From positions 1-64,000 of the forward strand of contig NZ_KQ976356.1 in assembly GCF_000346485.2 (NCBI RefSeq): a stretch of 64,000 bases of DNA, read 5' to 3'. This document shows positions 1 through 9,109 of this stretch, in pieces (the first letter of the stretch is position 1; the number at the start of each line of letters is the position of its first letter). This stretch comes from Scytonema hofmannii PCC 7110. GTDB lineage: Bacteria; Cyanobacteriota; Cyanobacteriia; Cyanobacteriales; Nostocaceae. The translations under genes and the position numbers were made by a program. The notes beneath the pieces are model-generated. The model saw only the letters and a program-made list of their open reading frames with translations. It was not told the origin of the DNA and searched no databases.

Positions 1-187
1 CCTCCAAAGCTTTTTTAACCTGCAGAACATTCAGCTCTGCTGTCTCACGTGCTGCTTGTGCTTGCTGTAGTTCTATGTTTTTCTGCTTAATATCCCGATT
101 AACCTTATGAAGGTTTACCTTCTCTCCCTCCAAAGCTTTTTTAACCTGCAGAACATTCAGCTCTGCTGTCTCACGTGCTGCTTGTGC
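1..187 (-). repeat. 126-bp-period coding repeat (42-residue coiled-coil unit)
   Basis: Bases 1-61 recur exactly at 127-187. The offset of 126 bp equals 42 codons, so the repeat stays in frame within the coiled-coil tail of the minus-strand ATPase. More copies may lie beyond the left edge. Near-perfect identity points to recent unequal recombination. Confidence 0.9.
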
Positions 188-1810
188 AACTTTCCGAGCG
201 TTTTCTGCTTCTTCTAGTTTTAAATTTATAGAAAGTAATGCTTGCTTTGCACGGTTGAGTTCTGAAATTGCAGAATCTCGCTTTTGATTTGCCGCATCTC
301 GCGCTGAAATTGCAGAATTTAGCTTTTGATTAGCATCACCAACCACAACTACTGCTCCAACTAGGGACAGTCCCAAGACAGCAGCACCGATAACCATCTG
401 CCACTTAGTTTTCTGTTGTGCCTGAGCCAATCGCTGATTTGCCTGCTTCTCTTCCTCCAAAGCTAGCTCTGCTTTCTGTTGTGCCTGAGCTAATATTTGC
501 TTCGCCTGTCTCTCAGCATCCAAAGCAATTTGAACTTCTCGCTTAGACAACTCCTGGCTGGCAGCTAAAAATTGATAGTCAAGATCGCTTAAGCTTTTGT
601 TATCTGCCCATATTTGGGCATCCCGCAATGCCTGCCCACCCAATAGCCAAGATTCGTCTTTATTTGAAGCAACCCAAGCTTCTATTGCCGTTGCATAAGG
701 CCGCAACTTGGCTAATGCCTTGCTTGTCCAGATGAGGTCAAAAACCAACTCATAAATTCTGTTATAAACTTTTAACTTACCCTGATGCTCAACTACCAAC
801 CCTGATAGCCGTAACTCTATCTGTTCGGGATTGTTATCAGTTAAAATTTCTCTCTGCTGCAAGATTTGCTGATATATACCTAATAATCGACCTGCTCGTT
901 CTTCATTGCTAAGAATACGATCGCGAATAGTCTTTAAATGCTCTGGCTTATCCTGAGCTTCCGAGTTTTCGATGATGCGCGATCGCACTAACTGCTCAAT
1001 TAACTCTGCTTCACTACCCGTAGCAATCGAAAAAGGAGACTCAGTAACTAATTGACAAAGCTTTTGCGTCAAAAACGGTTGCCCAGCAGTCCAAGTCAAA
1101 ATTTCCCTTAACACCTCTTGCGGATTCTCTGCCTTTTTCTCCAATCCCCTAACCAACGGCAGAACTTCCTGTAGCTGAAATCCCCTCAAATCAATTGCCT
1201 TACCAACATTAAACGGCGTTCGACTCTTGTCCTGAATTAAGTCTGAGGGGGTTGCCACTCCCAACAGGGCAAATGTGAGACGTTGATATTCTTGATTCTC
1301 AGCACGCTGGTTGTAACAAGACCGAATTAGAGCAAAGAAGTCGTCTTTGAAGCCTAACTTAAGGATACTGTCGATTTCATCAATAAAGATGACAATCTTT
1401 TGAGGAATTTCTGCAAGCAGCACTTCTTCAAGAAATTCGCTCAAACGTTGCACAGGTGAAAGTCCTTCACGTTCATTCCACCATCCAAGTGGCTGAACGC
1501 TGGTTCTAAAGCTCCGTGCTAACCTTCGTACTACACCCAAATACCACTCTACAGGAGTAATGTCATGACTACCAATTGACGTGATATCAATTACACCGCA
1601 AGCCACCCCATCTGCTTGTAGCCGACGCATCACTTGCACCCGTAAGCTTGACTTGCCCATTTGTCGAGAATTGAGCACGTAGCTGAACTCGCCTGCTTTC
1701 AGAACTTCGTAGAAGTCCTCGTCAGCCTGTCGTACAACGTAGCTAGGAGCATTTTGCTCTAAACTTCCACCAACCTGATATCTGTAAGCCGAGTTGGATG
1801 CCATACTCAT
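1..1810 (-). CDS. AAA-like (STAND-type) ATPase with coiled-coil tail, C-terminus beyond window
   Basis: I translated this by hand because the frame stays open to the left edge. It starts at ATG 1810 (a second ATG lies at 1804) and begins MSMASNSAYRYQVGGSL. It then shows the P-loop block LNSRQMGKSSLRVQVMRR and the Walker B block IVIFIDEIDS, the layout of the cyanobacterial AAA-like family that usually precedes WD40 or other sensor repeats. A long Ala/Glu/Gln/Lys-rich coiled coil follows, broken by one hydrophobic segment (about 355-420) that could cross the membrane. The extreme left encodes nearly identical 42-residue coiled-coil repeats. The start lies 15 bp after the stop of the CHAT-TIR-AAA gene, so the two probably form one transcript. 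The family is clear; the role as signalling partner of the upstream gene is inference. Confidence 0.85.
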   Translation of the reverse strand, partial: MSMASNSAYRYQVGGSLEQNAPSYVVRQADEDFYEVLKAGEFSYVLNSRQMGKSSLRVQVMRRLQADGVACGVIDITSIGSHDITPVEWYLGVVRRLARSFRTSVQPLGWWNEREGLSPVQRLSEFLEEVLLAEIPQKIVIFIDEIDSILKLGFKDDFFALIRSCYNQRAENQEYQRLTFALLGVATPSDLIQDKSRTPFNVGKAIDLRGFQLQEVLPLVRGLEKKAENPQEVLREILTWTAGQPFLTQKLCQLVTESPFSIATGSEAELIEQLVRSRIIENSEAQDKPEHLKTIRDRILSNEERAGRLLGIYQQILQQREILTDNNPEQIELRLSGLVVEHQGKLKVYNRIYELVFDLIWTSKALAKLRPYATAIEAWVASNKDESWLLGGQALRDAQIWADNKSLSDLDYQFLAASQELSKREVQIALDAERQAKQILAQAQQKAELALEEEKQANQRLAQAQQKTKWQMVIGAAVLGLSLVGAVVVVGDANQKLNSAISARDAANQKRDSAISELNRAKQALLSINLKLEEAENARKVAQAARETAELNVLQVKKALEGEKVNLHKVNRDIKQKNIELQQAQAARETAELNVLQVKKALE

Positions 1811-1825
1811 CTCACCATTTGATGC

Positions 1826-4069
1826 TCAAATCTTTATGTGGTCGCGAAAATAATGTCGATATAAGTCGCACCGAGGTAATGCTTCATTACCTTGTAGTTT
1901 AATTAATCCCATACTATCAAGCTTAAAAGCAGGTTCTGGATCGATTTCAACAGGTCTACTTTTCGTTACAACCTGGCGTAACGCCTCCATCAACTGGGGA
2001 TACTGTTGTATATTCAGTAAGTGTCTTCGTAAGTGGTCGCTGTAAATTCCTGCTTCTGTAGGAGCTGCTTTCATCAATTGCTCTAACGTCACATCCCGTC
2101 GCCGAATATGATAGAGAGCTTTTCGTACCAAGTACGGATGTCCCCCAACTAACGTCATCAATTGTTCAATCTGCTCTTTTGAGAAATTTAGTCCATAGCG
2201 TTGCATCAAATCTTTCACCTGGTTGATGTTAAACTCTAGTAACTCAATATTTTTACCCACATTAAATGGTGATTGATTGATATTAAGAGGCACGTAAACC
2301 TCAGTTGAATGCACAATTACCAACCGCAGGTTTTTCCAAAGGTCGCTACTGTAATCACCGATTCGAGCTGCTTCAAACCAGGAACGTAGAAGCGCAAAAA
2401 AATCATCTGCAACTTCGCGGCAAGAGAATACACGATCGACTTCATCTAGTCCCAAGACAAGCGGGCTATCAAGCTCCTCTAACAAACACTCCTCAAAGTA
2501 GAAGGTACACTTATCCATACTGGTACCCTTACTCCAATAGTCATCTAGTTGATTCAGTCGCTTCAGCCTCCGACCAACTTGCTCGGAAAACCATCGGAGT
2601 AACCGATCTAAATTGACAAATAAAGTGCTATCTGCTCGCTGAAAACTCAACGATATAGCTTGATAACCTTGCTCCCGAGCATGATTAAGAATTCTTGCCA
2701 TCAACGAGGTTTTACCCATCTGCCTTGGCGCTTTCACCCGAATCAGCGCACCTGGTTGCTTAATCTCCCAATAACAATCAGTCTCAATGGGAGATCGTTC
2801 TATATACAAGCTAGAATTTAGTGGAATTGTTCCCCCAGGCTCCCTTTGTAACTCTGGCTCTGCTACTGGCAAGGGAGGATGATCTGGGTCACTATCTGCC
2901 TGAGGAAGCGAGACTTCCCTCGGCTCAATCAATAGAGGTTCCTCACCTGCTGCTAGGGTATTCAGAACTTCCTGTAGTATCTTGGAGGTGTCATCAGCTG
3001 CTTGCCACTCCCGTTGCTGAATTTGACTGAGATACGCTCGCAGCTCGTAGTTTAATGGCGATTTCAGAGGAAAGTTGACTCGAATTGGTAAAATAACGGG
3101 CTTTCGCTGAGAACGCAGTTCACTTAGCTCCTTTGCCCGTCGCACCTCCTCTGTTACCATCTCGCTAAAAGCAGATTGCGGAGACAACAGCAGCATAAAG
3201 TAATCACATTGCTCCAGTTCTTCGTAAATTCGCTGTGCCCAGTTTTCCCCCAGACGAATATTTTCCCCTGCCATGAATACTTTGTGTCCTACAGACTTTA
3301 AGGCGTCGTAGAACGTATGAGCCAGTCCCATATCAGGTTCTTCGCTGCGATAACTTAAAAAAACTCTCGCAGGTTTTGTAACTGACTTTGGTACTACATC
3401 CATACCTAACTTGGCTTCTGATACTTCTTCCCCAGAAGTGTTTGTTCTGTTCTCAGAGGCAGTAACTGTTGATTTAGGTTTCTTTTTTAGAACAGGTATT
3501 AAGCTCCCAGAAACCCCTGCCATTTCGATTGCACTACAACCTAGTCTGTAAGCAAATTCAACGGACTCTGGAGCTTCCAATGCATTATCTTCTGCTGCCA
3601 AGGCATCATAAAACGCCACCGCAAACTCGATTGCTGCTTTATCTCCAATTGCCTGATTCATACCAACTACATAATTTATGTGTTGGCTAATAGCTTCTGC
3701 TTGCTCCTCCGAGTAACAAGCATTGAGCAGCACACATTTAACCTGTTTTGAGAACAGATCGAACAACCCTGATAGTGCTTTGGCGTTAACCAGCTGAACT
3801 TTGCCGACTTCGTTTTCTAAAGCAATACCCTCTTGCTTGAGACCATGACCACAAAAGTGAACGATCTGCGGTTTAACATCCATCAACGCACGACGAAAAT
3901 CCCTTGGACGCACGGCTGTTTTTTTTACAATGACAAATTGATCCCGTTTTTGCGCTCGCTCCAAACCTTCTTCAATGTCACGTACTTCTTGATCTAAGCG
4001 CAAATGAGGTGTATCCTTTGGATTCGCAGCCAGAATTAGGATTTTTTTTACTGCGGCACCATTACCCAT
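1826..4069 (-). CDS. CHAT-like protease / TIR / AAA-like ATPase fusion
   Basis: A 747-residue protein with three modules. Residues about 8-190 match the CHAT-like (caspase-type) domain: a KKILILAANP start, HFCGHG with candidate catalytic His75, and LLNACYSE with candidate catalytic Cys118. Residues about 234-345 are a TIR domain (ARVFLSYRS; Glu308 in VTEEVRRAKEL sits where TIR NADases carry their catalytic Glu). Residues about 415-747 are an AAA-like ATPase with Walker A APRQMGKTS (447-455) and Walker B LVLGLDEVD (537-545). A low-complexity Pro/Glu linker joins TIR to ATPase. The AAA module is of the same family as the downstream gene. Two potential effectors on one NTPase suggest a death or defence switch; activity of either is not proven by sequence. 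Confidence 0.85.
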   Translation of the reverse strand: MGNGAAVKKILILAANPKDTPHLRLDQEVRDIEEGLERAQKRDQFVIVKKTAVRPRDFRRALMDVKPQIVHFCGHGLKQEGIALENEVGKVQLVNAKALSGLFDLFSKQVKCVLLNACYSEEQAEAISQHINYVVGMNQAIGDKAAIEFAVAFYDALAAEDNALEAPESVEFAYRLGCSAIEMAGVSGSLIPVLKKKPKSTVTASENRTNTSGEEVSEAKLGMDVVPKSVTKPARVFLSYRSEEPDMGLAHTFYDALKSVGHKVFMAGENIRLGENWAQRIYEELEQCDYFMLLLSPQSAFSEMVTEEVRRAKELSELRSQRKPVILPIRVNFPLKSPLNYELRAYLSQIQQREWQAADDTSKILQEVLNTLAAGEEPLLIEPREVSLPQADSDPDHPPLPVAEPELQREPGGTIPLNSSLYIERSPIETDCYWEIKQPGALIRVKAPRQMGKTSLMARILNHAREQGYQAISLSFQRADSTLFVNLDRLLRWFSEQVGRRLKRLNQLDDYWSKGTSMDKCTFYFEECLLEELDSPLVLGLDEVDRVFSCREVADDFFALLRSWFEAARIGDYSSDLWKNLRLVIVHSTEVYVPLNINQSPFNVGKNIELLEFNINQVKDLMQRYGLNFSKEQIEQLMTLVGGHPYLVRKALYHIRRRDVTLEQLMKAAPTEAGIYSDHLRRHLLNIQQYPQLMEALRQVVTKSRPVEIDPEPAFKLDSMGLIKLQGNEALPRCDLYRHYFRDHIKI

Positions 4070-4270
4070 ACAGCCTCAATTATTTTGCACAATACATAGA
4101 TAATAATATACAGATTGCTTAACATAACAAAAATTGCTTTAGTTATTTAACGTAAGTTGCTAATCCCATCCCCTGTCAACCGTATGTTCACGCTTCATGG
4201 TGTAGCACAAATTTTTCAAGAATAGTTAAAAGGTAGACATAGCAGTATTCTCAGACCATCTTGCATGATT

Positions 4271-4465
4271 TTACAAGGATCTCGGCTTAATGCCTGGTTG
4301 CTGAAGAAGCCAACAAATCGCTTTTTCTAAATCGGGAAGATGTGTATTGGCAATATCCCAGGCAATCCGATCATTGACACGATGATACTCAATGGTGAAG
4401 AACATTACCAATTGCGGAAAAACTCCGAGAAAAGGAAAGTAGAGGTACATTACAGTTGCGATCAC
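4271..4465 (-). pseudogene. possible relic of a HepT/HEPN (DUF86-like) C-terminus
   Basis: A 64-codon frame containing IEYHRVNDRIAWDIANTHLP followed by a helix. It resembles the end of minimal HEPN/HepT proteins, where a short loop precedes an I-W-D-I...LP-L pattern. The diagnostic RxxxxH catalytic motif is not intact, and no N-terminal half or MNT-type antitoxin partner is visible. It could equally be a chance frame. The flanking non-coding stretch 4070-4270 holds nothing I recognise. Confidence 0.25.
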
Positions 4466-4853
4466 AAATATAACGGAATTAGGGGTAGATATTGATATCT
4501 ACTTAGTATAGGAAGTGCCAAGGGTCAAACATTGTGAAATCCTGCTCTGTTTTAATTATTAAGGTTTGTCAATCAACTTTTTTCTATTTTTTTCCTGGTA
4601 ATTACTGAAAAATATAGTGTCTAAAAATGGAAATTTTTTAGATGCTTTTACGGATATCTGCCTCATAGAATAGATTCACAAGCGCATAAAGAATTCTCGC
4701 AGAGAAAGTGAGGCAGTGCGTTCCTGTTGCTTTGCATCGGAATCTTCTGCCAAACCCGTAGGGTGAGAAATGAAGCTTAAGAAAAAGGGTAATTGAAGCG
4801 CAATTACTCCTACAAGTTTTCAACCATTTATTCCCGAAATCATCTATTTTTTT
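4466..4853. other. intergenic region upstream of the T4SS cluster
   Basis: This 388-bp AT-rich interval lies between the divergent CHAT-side genes and the first secretion gene, so the promoter of the VirB cluster probably lies here. I cannot fix a -35/-10 pair with confidence. The downstream ATG at 4854 has no clear Shine-Dalgarno. A minus-strand frame across 4638-5030 overlaps the pilin gene and is not supported. Confidence 0.4.
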
Positions 4854-5456
4854 ATGAGAACATACTACGAACCTGAATTTGAAAATGACCGCGTTCCCAG
4901 CTACGAAGAAGAATACGGCTATCCCGCTCCCACCCACCGCAAAAAGCGCAACTGGAAAGAAAACGCTAGCATCGCCGGACTGATGGCTGTTGGTACTGGT
5001 TTGATGATTGCAGATATTTCCATTCACCACATGGTAATGGCATCACTCGCGTTTGGAACTGCCATTGTAGCTCTACTACCTAAGGAAGCAAACAGCTTAC
5101 TTTCCAACTTTGAGAAATGGCAGCGTAAATATGGCATCAATATCTATACCGTCTTGTTCTGTTTGGTAGGTGCAGTATTCATGATTGATATGATGGCTGC
5201 ACCTGCAAACGCCCAGTTCATGCAAAACGCTGAAGACTTCTTTACCGAATACTTTGAAGGTATTGACGAAACAATTATTAAATACGTATTCGCGGTACTA
5301 CGCGGTTTGTTCCTAATTTACCTCGGTATTGGTCTGATCCGGGTCGTTCAATCAGCCAGAAACGACGAAGATTGGCAAACGGTAGCACGTACACCTATCA
5401 TTGTTGCTCTAACTGTTGTTGTTGGCGATATCCTAGCTGGTTTGGTTACTGGTTGA
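4854..5456 (+). CDS. VirB2-like T4SS pilin precursor
   Basis: A 200-residue protein with a long leader ending in a signal-peptidase-like APANA|QF site at residue 120. The predicted mature part is about 80 residues with two hydrophobic segments (about 142-164 and 179-198) around a short polar loop, which is the size and topology of VirB2/TrbC pilins. The leader is unusual: a charged N-terminus (1-36) and further hydrophobic stretches (40-76, 97-113). As first gene of a VirB-ordered cluster, the pilin assignment rests on topology and context rather than on a signature motif. A perfect hairpin follows the stop codon. Confidence 0.65.
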   Translation: MRTYYEPEFENDRVPSYEEEYGYPAPTHRKKRNWKENASIAGLMAVGTGLMIADISIHHMVMASLAFGTAIVALLPKEANSLLSNFEKWQRKYGINIYTVLFCLVGAVFMIDMMAAPANAQFMQNAEDFFTEYFEGIDETIIKYVFAVLRGLFLIYLGIGLIRVVQSARNDEDWQTVARTPIIVALTVVVGDILAGLVTG

Positions 5457-5459
5457 TAC

Positions 5460-5492
5460 GCCACTCGTCAAAAATGCCACCACACGAGTGGC
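5460..5492 (+). terminator. hairpin directly after the pilin gene (attenuator or mRNA-end stabiliser)
   Basis: GCCACTCGT (5460-5468) and ACGAGTGGC (5484-5492) form a 9-bp perfect stem with a 15-nt loop a few bases after the stop codon. There is no U-run, so partial termination or 3'-end protection is likelier than a full intrinsic terminator. Confidence 0.5.
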
Positions 5493-5497
5493 ACTCT

Positions 5498-5672
5498 TGA
5501 AGAATTCAGAAGTCAGAATTCAGAAGTCAGAATCAGTTAGTTGACGATAAAACTCGCCACCCAGAAGCACCACCCAATCCAAAATTTGGTAGGGGACACC
5601 AAGCCGCAAGTTATTTACTTGCAAAGAATTCCTAAACTACATTCTGATTCCTGACTTCTGACTCCTGACTAC
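5498..5672 (+). repeat. palindromic heptamer (STRR-type) element, copy 1
   Basis: The left arm (from TTGAAGAATTCAG) is built of heptamers such as AATTCAG and AAGTCAG; the right arm is their reverse complement and ends near GACTCCTGACT. The core carries the family segment CCCAGAAGCACCACC. It lies between the VirB2-like and VirB3-like genes. Transcribed, it would fold into a long hairpin. Confidence 0.85.
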
Positions 5673-5731
5673 TTGTTCAAAAAGTGCCACTCATCATAAT
5701 TCCAAAATTTGACTTTTTCCTTTCACAATCA

Positions 5732-6076
5732 ATGACAAGAGAACGGGAATTTCGCACCGTCAACCGCGTATTAGGAGACCAACCACGCCTCGGACCGTTC
5801 CCAGCTGACCAAATTGTCCCCTGGAGTGCGATCGCTCTCATCTCCTACATAGTAGTCAAAGGATTTATGCAAGCTTCCTGGCTCGCAACCGGAATCACAA
5901 CCGCCTGGGGATGGGCAACCTGGTGGACGGTATCCTCCAACAAAACCTTCTTCGGTAAATTTGTTGGCACACCCCGCATCACCCGTGGCTATAAACCATT
6001 TGTCTCCCTCGTAAATCCCCCACAACCTAAGAAAAAGCGCAAGCCCAAAAAACGCTTCCCAAACTTCAAGAGTTAA
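5732..6076 (+). CDS. VirB3-like inner-membrane T4SS protein
   Basis: I chose ATG 5732 (MTREREFRTVNRVLGDQ), giving 114 residues; an in-frame start at 5684 would add 16 residues that lie just after a repeat and look non-coding. Hydrophobic residues cluster at about 30-65, followed by a basic, Pro-rich tail (KKKRKPKKR). Small size, N-terminal location of the membrane segment and position between a pilin-like gene and VirB4 fit VirB3/TrbD. No sequence motif proves this. The VirB4 gene starts 28 bp later. Confidence 0.6.
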   Translation: MTREREFRTVNRVLGDQPRLGPFPADQIVPWSAIALISYIVVKGFMQASWLATGITTAWGWATWWTVSSNKTFFGKFVGTPRITRGYKPFVSLVNPPQPKKKRKPKKRFPNFKS

Positions 6077-6104
6077 GAAATATAGACGCACGAAACTACA
6101 CGCC

Positions 6105-8969
6105 ATGACTTCGACCACTTCAAAAGCAAAGGATAAAATTGGTAAAAAATCCCTCGACCCCGAACAATTAGGCGTTGTCAAAAACCTGACACCCTTTGAG
6201 GATATTACCCATTTAGCCGGAATTGCAAGTATTTCGCTTGCTGGTCGTAAAGATATCGGCGCACTCATCCTCCAGAAAAAAGAAGATATTCAAATCAAGT
6301 TCTGCTTCGACGTGCAAGGGATTCACCCATCCTTACCCGAAGAACAAATTATCCCCATCTTTGAAAATATTGAAGGTGGACTCAAAGAACTACCCGATCG
6401 CGAAACCCTAACAATTCACCTTGGCTCATTCACCGATGACTCTCAAAGGCAGCAAGAACTCAAGAAAATAGAAGAGAAATGCAACTTAGAGCAACTCACC
6501 CTGCTAGTACGGTCAGAACGCCTGCGAGCCAGAGAACTCACCTCTGCAGGTGTCCGCAAAAACAAGTTCTTACGCTTCTGGTGTACCTACAGCATCCTTG
6601 CTTCTGAAGATAGCCGATCGCATGACACAATTGAAAAAACTATCAAGCAGTTGCAGAACACCTGGTTCCAATTTACCGGTCAAATTCACGGTGTCCGGCT
6701 AGAACGAATCGAAACAATCCTACGGGATAGTTTTACCTCTGGATTCCAACGGTGGGAGCAACTTTTTACGAACTCAATGGGACTTTCAGTACGAGCAGTC
6801 ACGAGTGAGGAAGTCTGGTCAATTCTTTGGAACCAGTTTAACCGTAGCGAAGTACCTAAAGTTCCCAACCCTCTCATATTGGATGAAGATGGGCTTCGAG
6901 AAGTTCAAACCAGCGATTTCCACATTCGTCATTTGATGCTGGAAAACGAAAAATCCGTTCCTTTTCTCGATCGCAGTTGGATAAGACTCCAAGACAAATA
7001 TATCGGCGTTCTCCAATTTAGCGAAAAGCCCCAAGGCTGGGTTGATGAATACGCACAACTTCGCTACCTGTGGGAAGTCATATCCAAAGAAAAAATCTCC
7101 GACACTGAGATTATCTGCCAGCTATCTAAAGCCAACCAAGGACTTGCCAAAACTGCCCTTCAAAGAATAACCAAACAGTCAATTACCTCCAGCGCCATGT
7201 CTTCTGAAAAGGGGTCAATTGACGTAAAAGCCAATATAAATATTGAAGAAGCAGTGAAGGCGCAAGAAACCATCCTCCGAGGTTCCATACCCATCCACAC
7301 TGCTGTCGTCTTTTGTATCCATCGTCACAGTCGTCAAAAACTTGATGAAGCTTGTCAATACCTATCTAGCTGCTTCTTACGCCCTGCTGTAGTCGATAGA
7401 GAAATTGAGTATGCTTGGAAAACATGGCTGCAATGTATACCTACTGTTTGGGAAAACCTACTCACAAGACCCTTTAACCGTCGCCTACCCTATTTCTCCT
7501 CAGAAGTCCCCGGACTCATGCCAATAGTAAGAACCGCAACAGGAGATAAATCTGGGTTCGAGCTAATCGCCGAAGAAGGAGGAACCCCCGTACATCTCGA
7601 CTTGTACAACCAGCACAAAAACCTCGCAGTTTTCGGTACCACCCGTGCTGGTAAATCCGTATTAGTCGCTGGGTTGTTAACACCAGCTTTGGCTCAAGGT
7701 ATCCCCGTCATTGCACTTGATTATCCCAAACCCGATGGTACCAGTACGTTTACCGACTATACCAAATTTATGGGAGAAGAAGGAGCGTATTTCGATATTA
7801 GTAAAGAGTCAAACAACTTATTTGAAGTCCCGGATTTGAGAGGATACGAACCTGAAGTTATTAAGGAAAGAATGACCGATTTCAAAGATTTCTTGAAATC
7901 AACATTAATGACGATGGTATTGGGGACAAATCCTGTAGGAGTCAGTCCCACAACGATATCAAATATCGAAAGTATTCTGACAATCGCCATTGAAACTTTC
8001 TTCAAAGATGAAGATATTAAACTCAGGTATAAGCTAGCACTAGAAAACGGGATAGGAACCACCGAATGGGCAGATATTCCCACCCTCAAAGATTTTTATA
8101 ATATGTGTTCGCCCGGTTTTATAAAATTAGATTCGATTACTAATAATAGTAAAGAAATCCTTGATGCCCTCGACCAAATTAGATTGCGATTGAAGTTCTG
8201 GCTAAACTCTCGAGTTGGGCAGTCAATTGCCAACCCATCTAGCTTTAGAACTAATGCTCGTCTCTTGGTATTTGCATTGCGATCGCTTGGTAGCGAAGCC
8301 GATGCAGCTGTCCTTGCCCTCAGCGCATATTCCGCAGCATTACGCAGAGCATTGTCGTCTAAAGTCTCAATATTCTTCTTAGACGAAGCACCAATTCTAT
8401 TTAGCTTCGAGAGTATAGCCGAACTTATTGGCAGACTCTGTGCCAACGGTGCAAAGGCTGGTATACGTGTTATTTTATCAGCACAAGAACCAGAAAGTAT
8501 TTTCCAAAGCAAGTCTGCTCCCAAAATATTTGCCAACCTCACGACCCGTCTTATCGGTCGGATTCAAACATCAGCAGTTGACCCATTTGTAGATAGATTC
8601 AAATACCCTTATGAAATTATCTCACGCAACTCCACCGAAGCATTCTTCCCCAAACGCGAAAGTATCTACTCTCAGTGGTTACTTGATGACAATGGCAAAC
8701 TTACTTTCTGTAGGTATTACCCTGCTTATTGCCTACTTGCCGCAGTAGCAAACAACCCGAACGAGCAAGAACTACGTACCCTGTTCCTCAATAAATATGC
8801 CAATAACCCAATGGTGGGAATGGTGAGATTTTCCCAGGCATACGTACAGATGATTCGGGGAGATGAGTTAAGCGAAGAAGCAAAACAATTATTAAGAATT
8901 CAGAATTCAGGAGTCAGAATTCAGGAATCAGAAACTAGGAGTCAGAATTCCGATGCTTCTTTAAGCTGA
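6105..8969 (+). CDS. virB4: VirB4-family T4SS ATPase
   Basis: A 954-residue protein with Walker A GTTRAGKS (about 511-518) and Walker B IFFLDEAPI (about 756-764), placed as in VirB4/TraC hexameric ATPases that energise pilus assembly and substrate passage at the inner membrane. The N-terminal half resembles the VirB4 N-domain in length. Followed by VirB5/6-like genes. The last roughly 25 residues (LRIQNSGVRIQESETRSQ...) are encoded by a copy of the palindromic heptamer repeat, which also supplies the stop codon, so the natural C-terminus has been replaced or extended. Confidence 0.85.
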   Translation: MTSTTSKAKDKIGKKSLDPEQLGVVKNLTPFEDITHLAGIASISLAGRKDIGALILQKKEDIQIKFCFDVQGIHPSLPEEQIIPIFENIEGGLKELPDRETLTIHLGSFTDDSQRQQELKKIEEKCNLEQLTLLVRSERLRARELTSAGVRKNKFLRFWCTYSILASEDSRSHDTIEKTIKQLQNTWFQFTGQIHGVRLERIETILRDSFTSGFQRWEQLFTNSMGLSVRAVTSEEVWSILWNQFNRSEVPKVPNPLILDEDGLREVQTSDFHIRHLMLENEKSVPFLDRSWIRLQDKYIGVLQFSEKPQGWVDEYAQLRYLWEVISKEKISDTEIICQLSKANQGLAKTALQRITKQSITSSAMSSEKGSIDVKANINIEEAVKAQETILRGSIPIHTAVVFCIHRHSRQKLDEACQYLSSCFLRPAVVDREIEYAWKTWLQCIPTVWENLLTRPFNRRLPYFSSEVPGLMPIVRTATGDKSGFELIAEEGGTPVHLDLYNQHKNLAVFGTTRAGKSVLVAGLLTPALAQGIPVIALDYPKPDGTSTFTDYTKFMGEEGAYFDISKESNNLFEVPDLRGYEPEVIKERMTDFKDFLKSTLMTMVLGTNPVGVSPTTISNIESILTIAIETFFKDEDIKLRYKLALENGIGTTEWADIPTLKDFYNMCSPGFIKLDSITNNSKEILDALDQIRLRLKFWLNSRVGQSIANPSSFRTNARLLVFALRSLGSEADAAVLALSAYSAALRRALSSKVSIFFLDEAPILFSFESIAELIGRLCANGAKAGIRVILSAQEPESIFQSKSAPKIFANLTTRLIGRIQTSAVDPFVDRFKYPYEIISRNSTEAFFPKRESIYSQWLLDDNGKLTFCRYYPAYCLLAAVANNPNEQELRTLFLNKYANNPMVGMVRFSQAYVQMIRGDELSEEAKQLLRIQNSGVRIQESETRSQNSDASLS

Positions 8970-9074
8970 GGTGTCGAGTAGATGGTCTAGTATCTTACTA
9001 AATCAAAAATTTGAAACTCCTACTAATTGCATTCTTGATTCTGAATTCTGACTTCTGAATTCTGTATTCTCCTT
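8893..9074 (+). repeat. palindromic heptamer element, copy 2 (overlaps the virB4 3' end)
   Basis: The left arm of AATTCAG/GAGTCAG heptamers runs 8893-8950 inside the coding frame. The inverted right arm occupies about 9030-9074. The stop codon of virB4 lies inside the element. Confidence 0.85.
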
Positions 9075-9109
9075 TAATTGCCACGTTGGTTATTTTATCT
9101 ACAGAAAGT

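Noticed and set aside
4638-5030. 130-codon minus-strand frame
   Set aside because: It overlaps the well-supported pilin gene and has no motif.
5771-6268. 165-codon minus-strand frame
   Set aside because: It lies opposite the VirB3-like gene and the virB4 start and reads as an antisense shadow.
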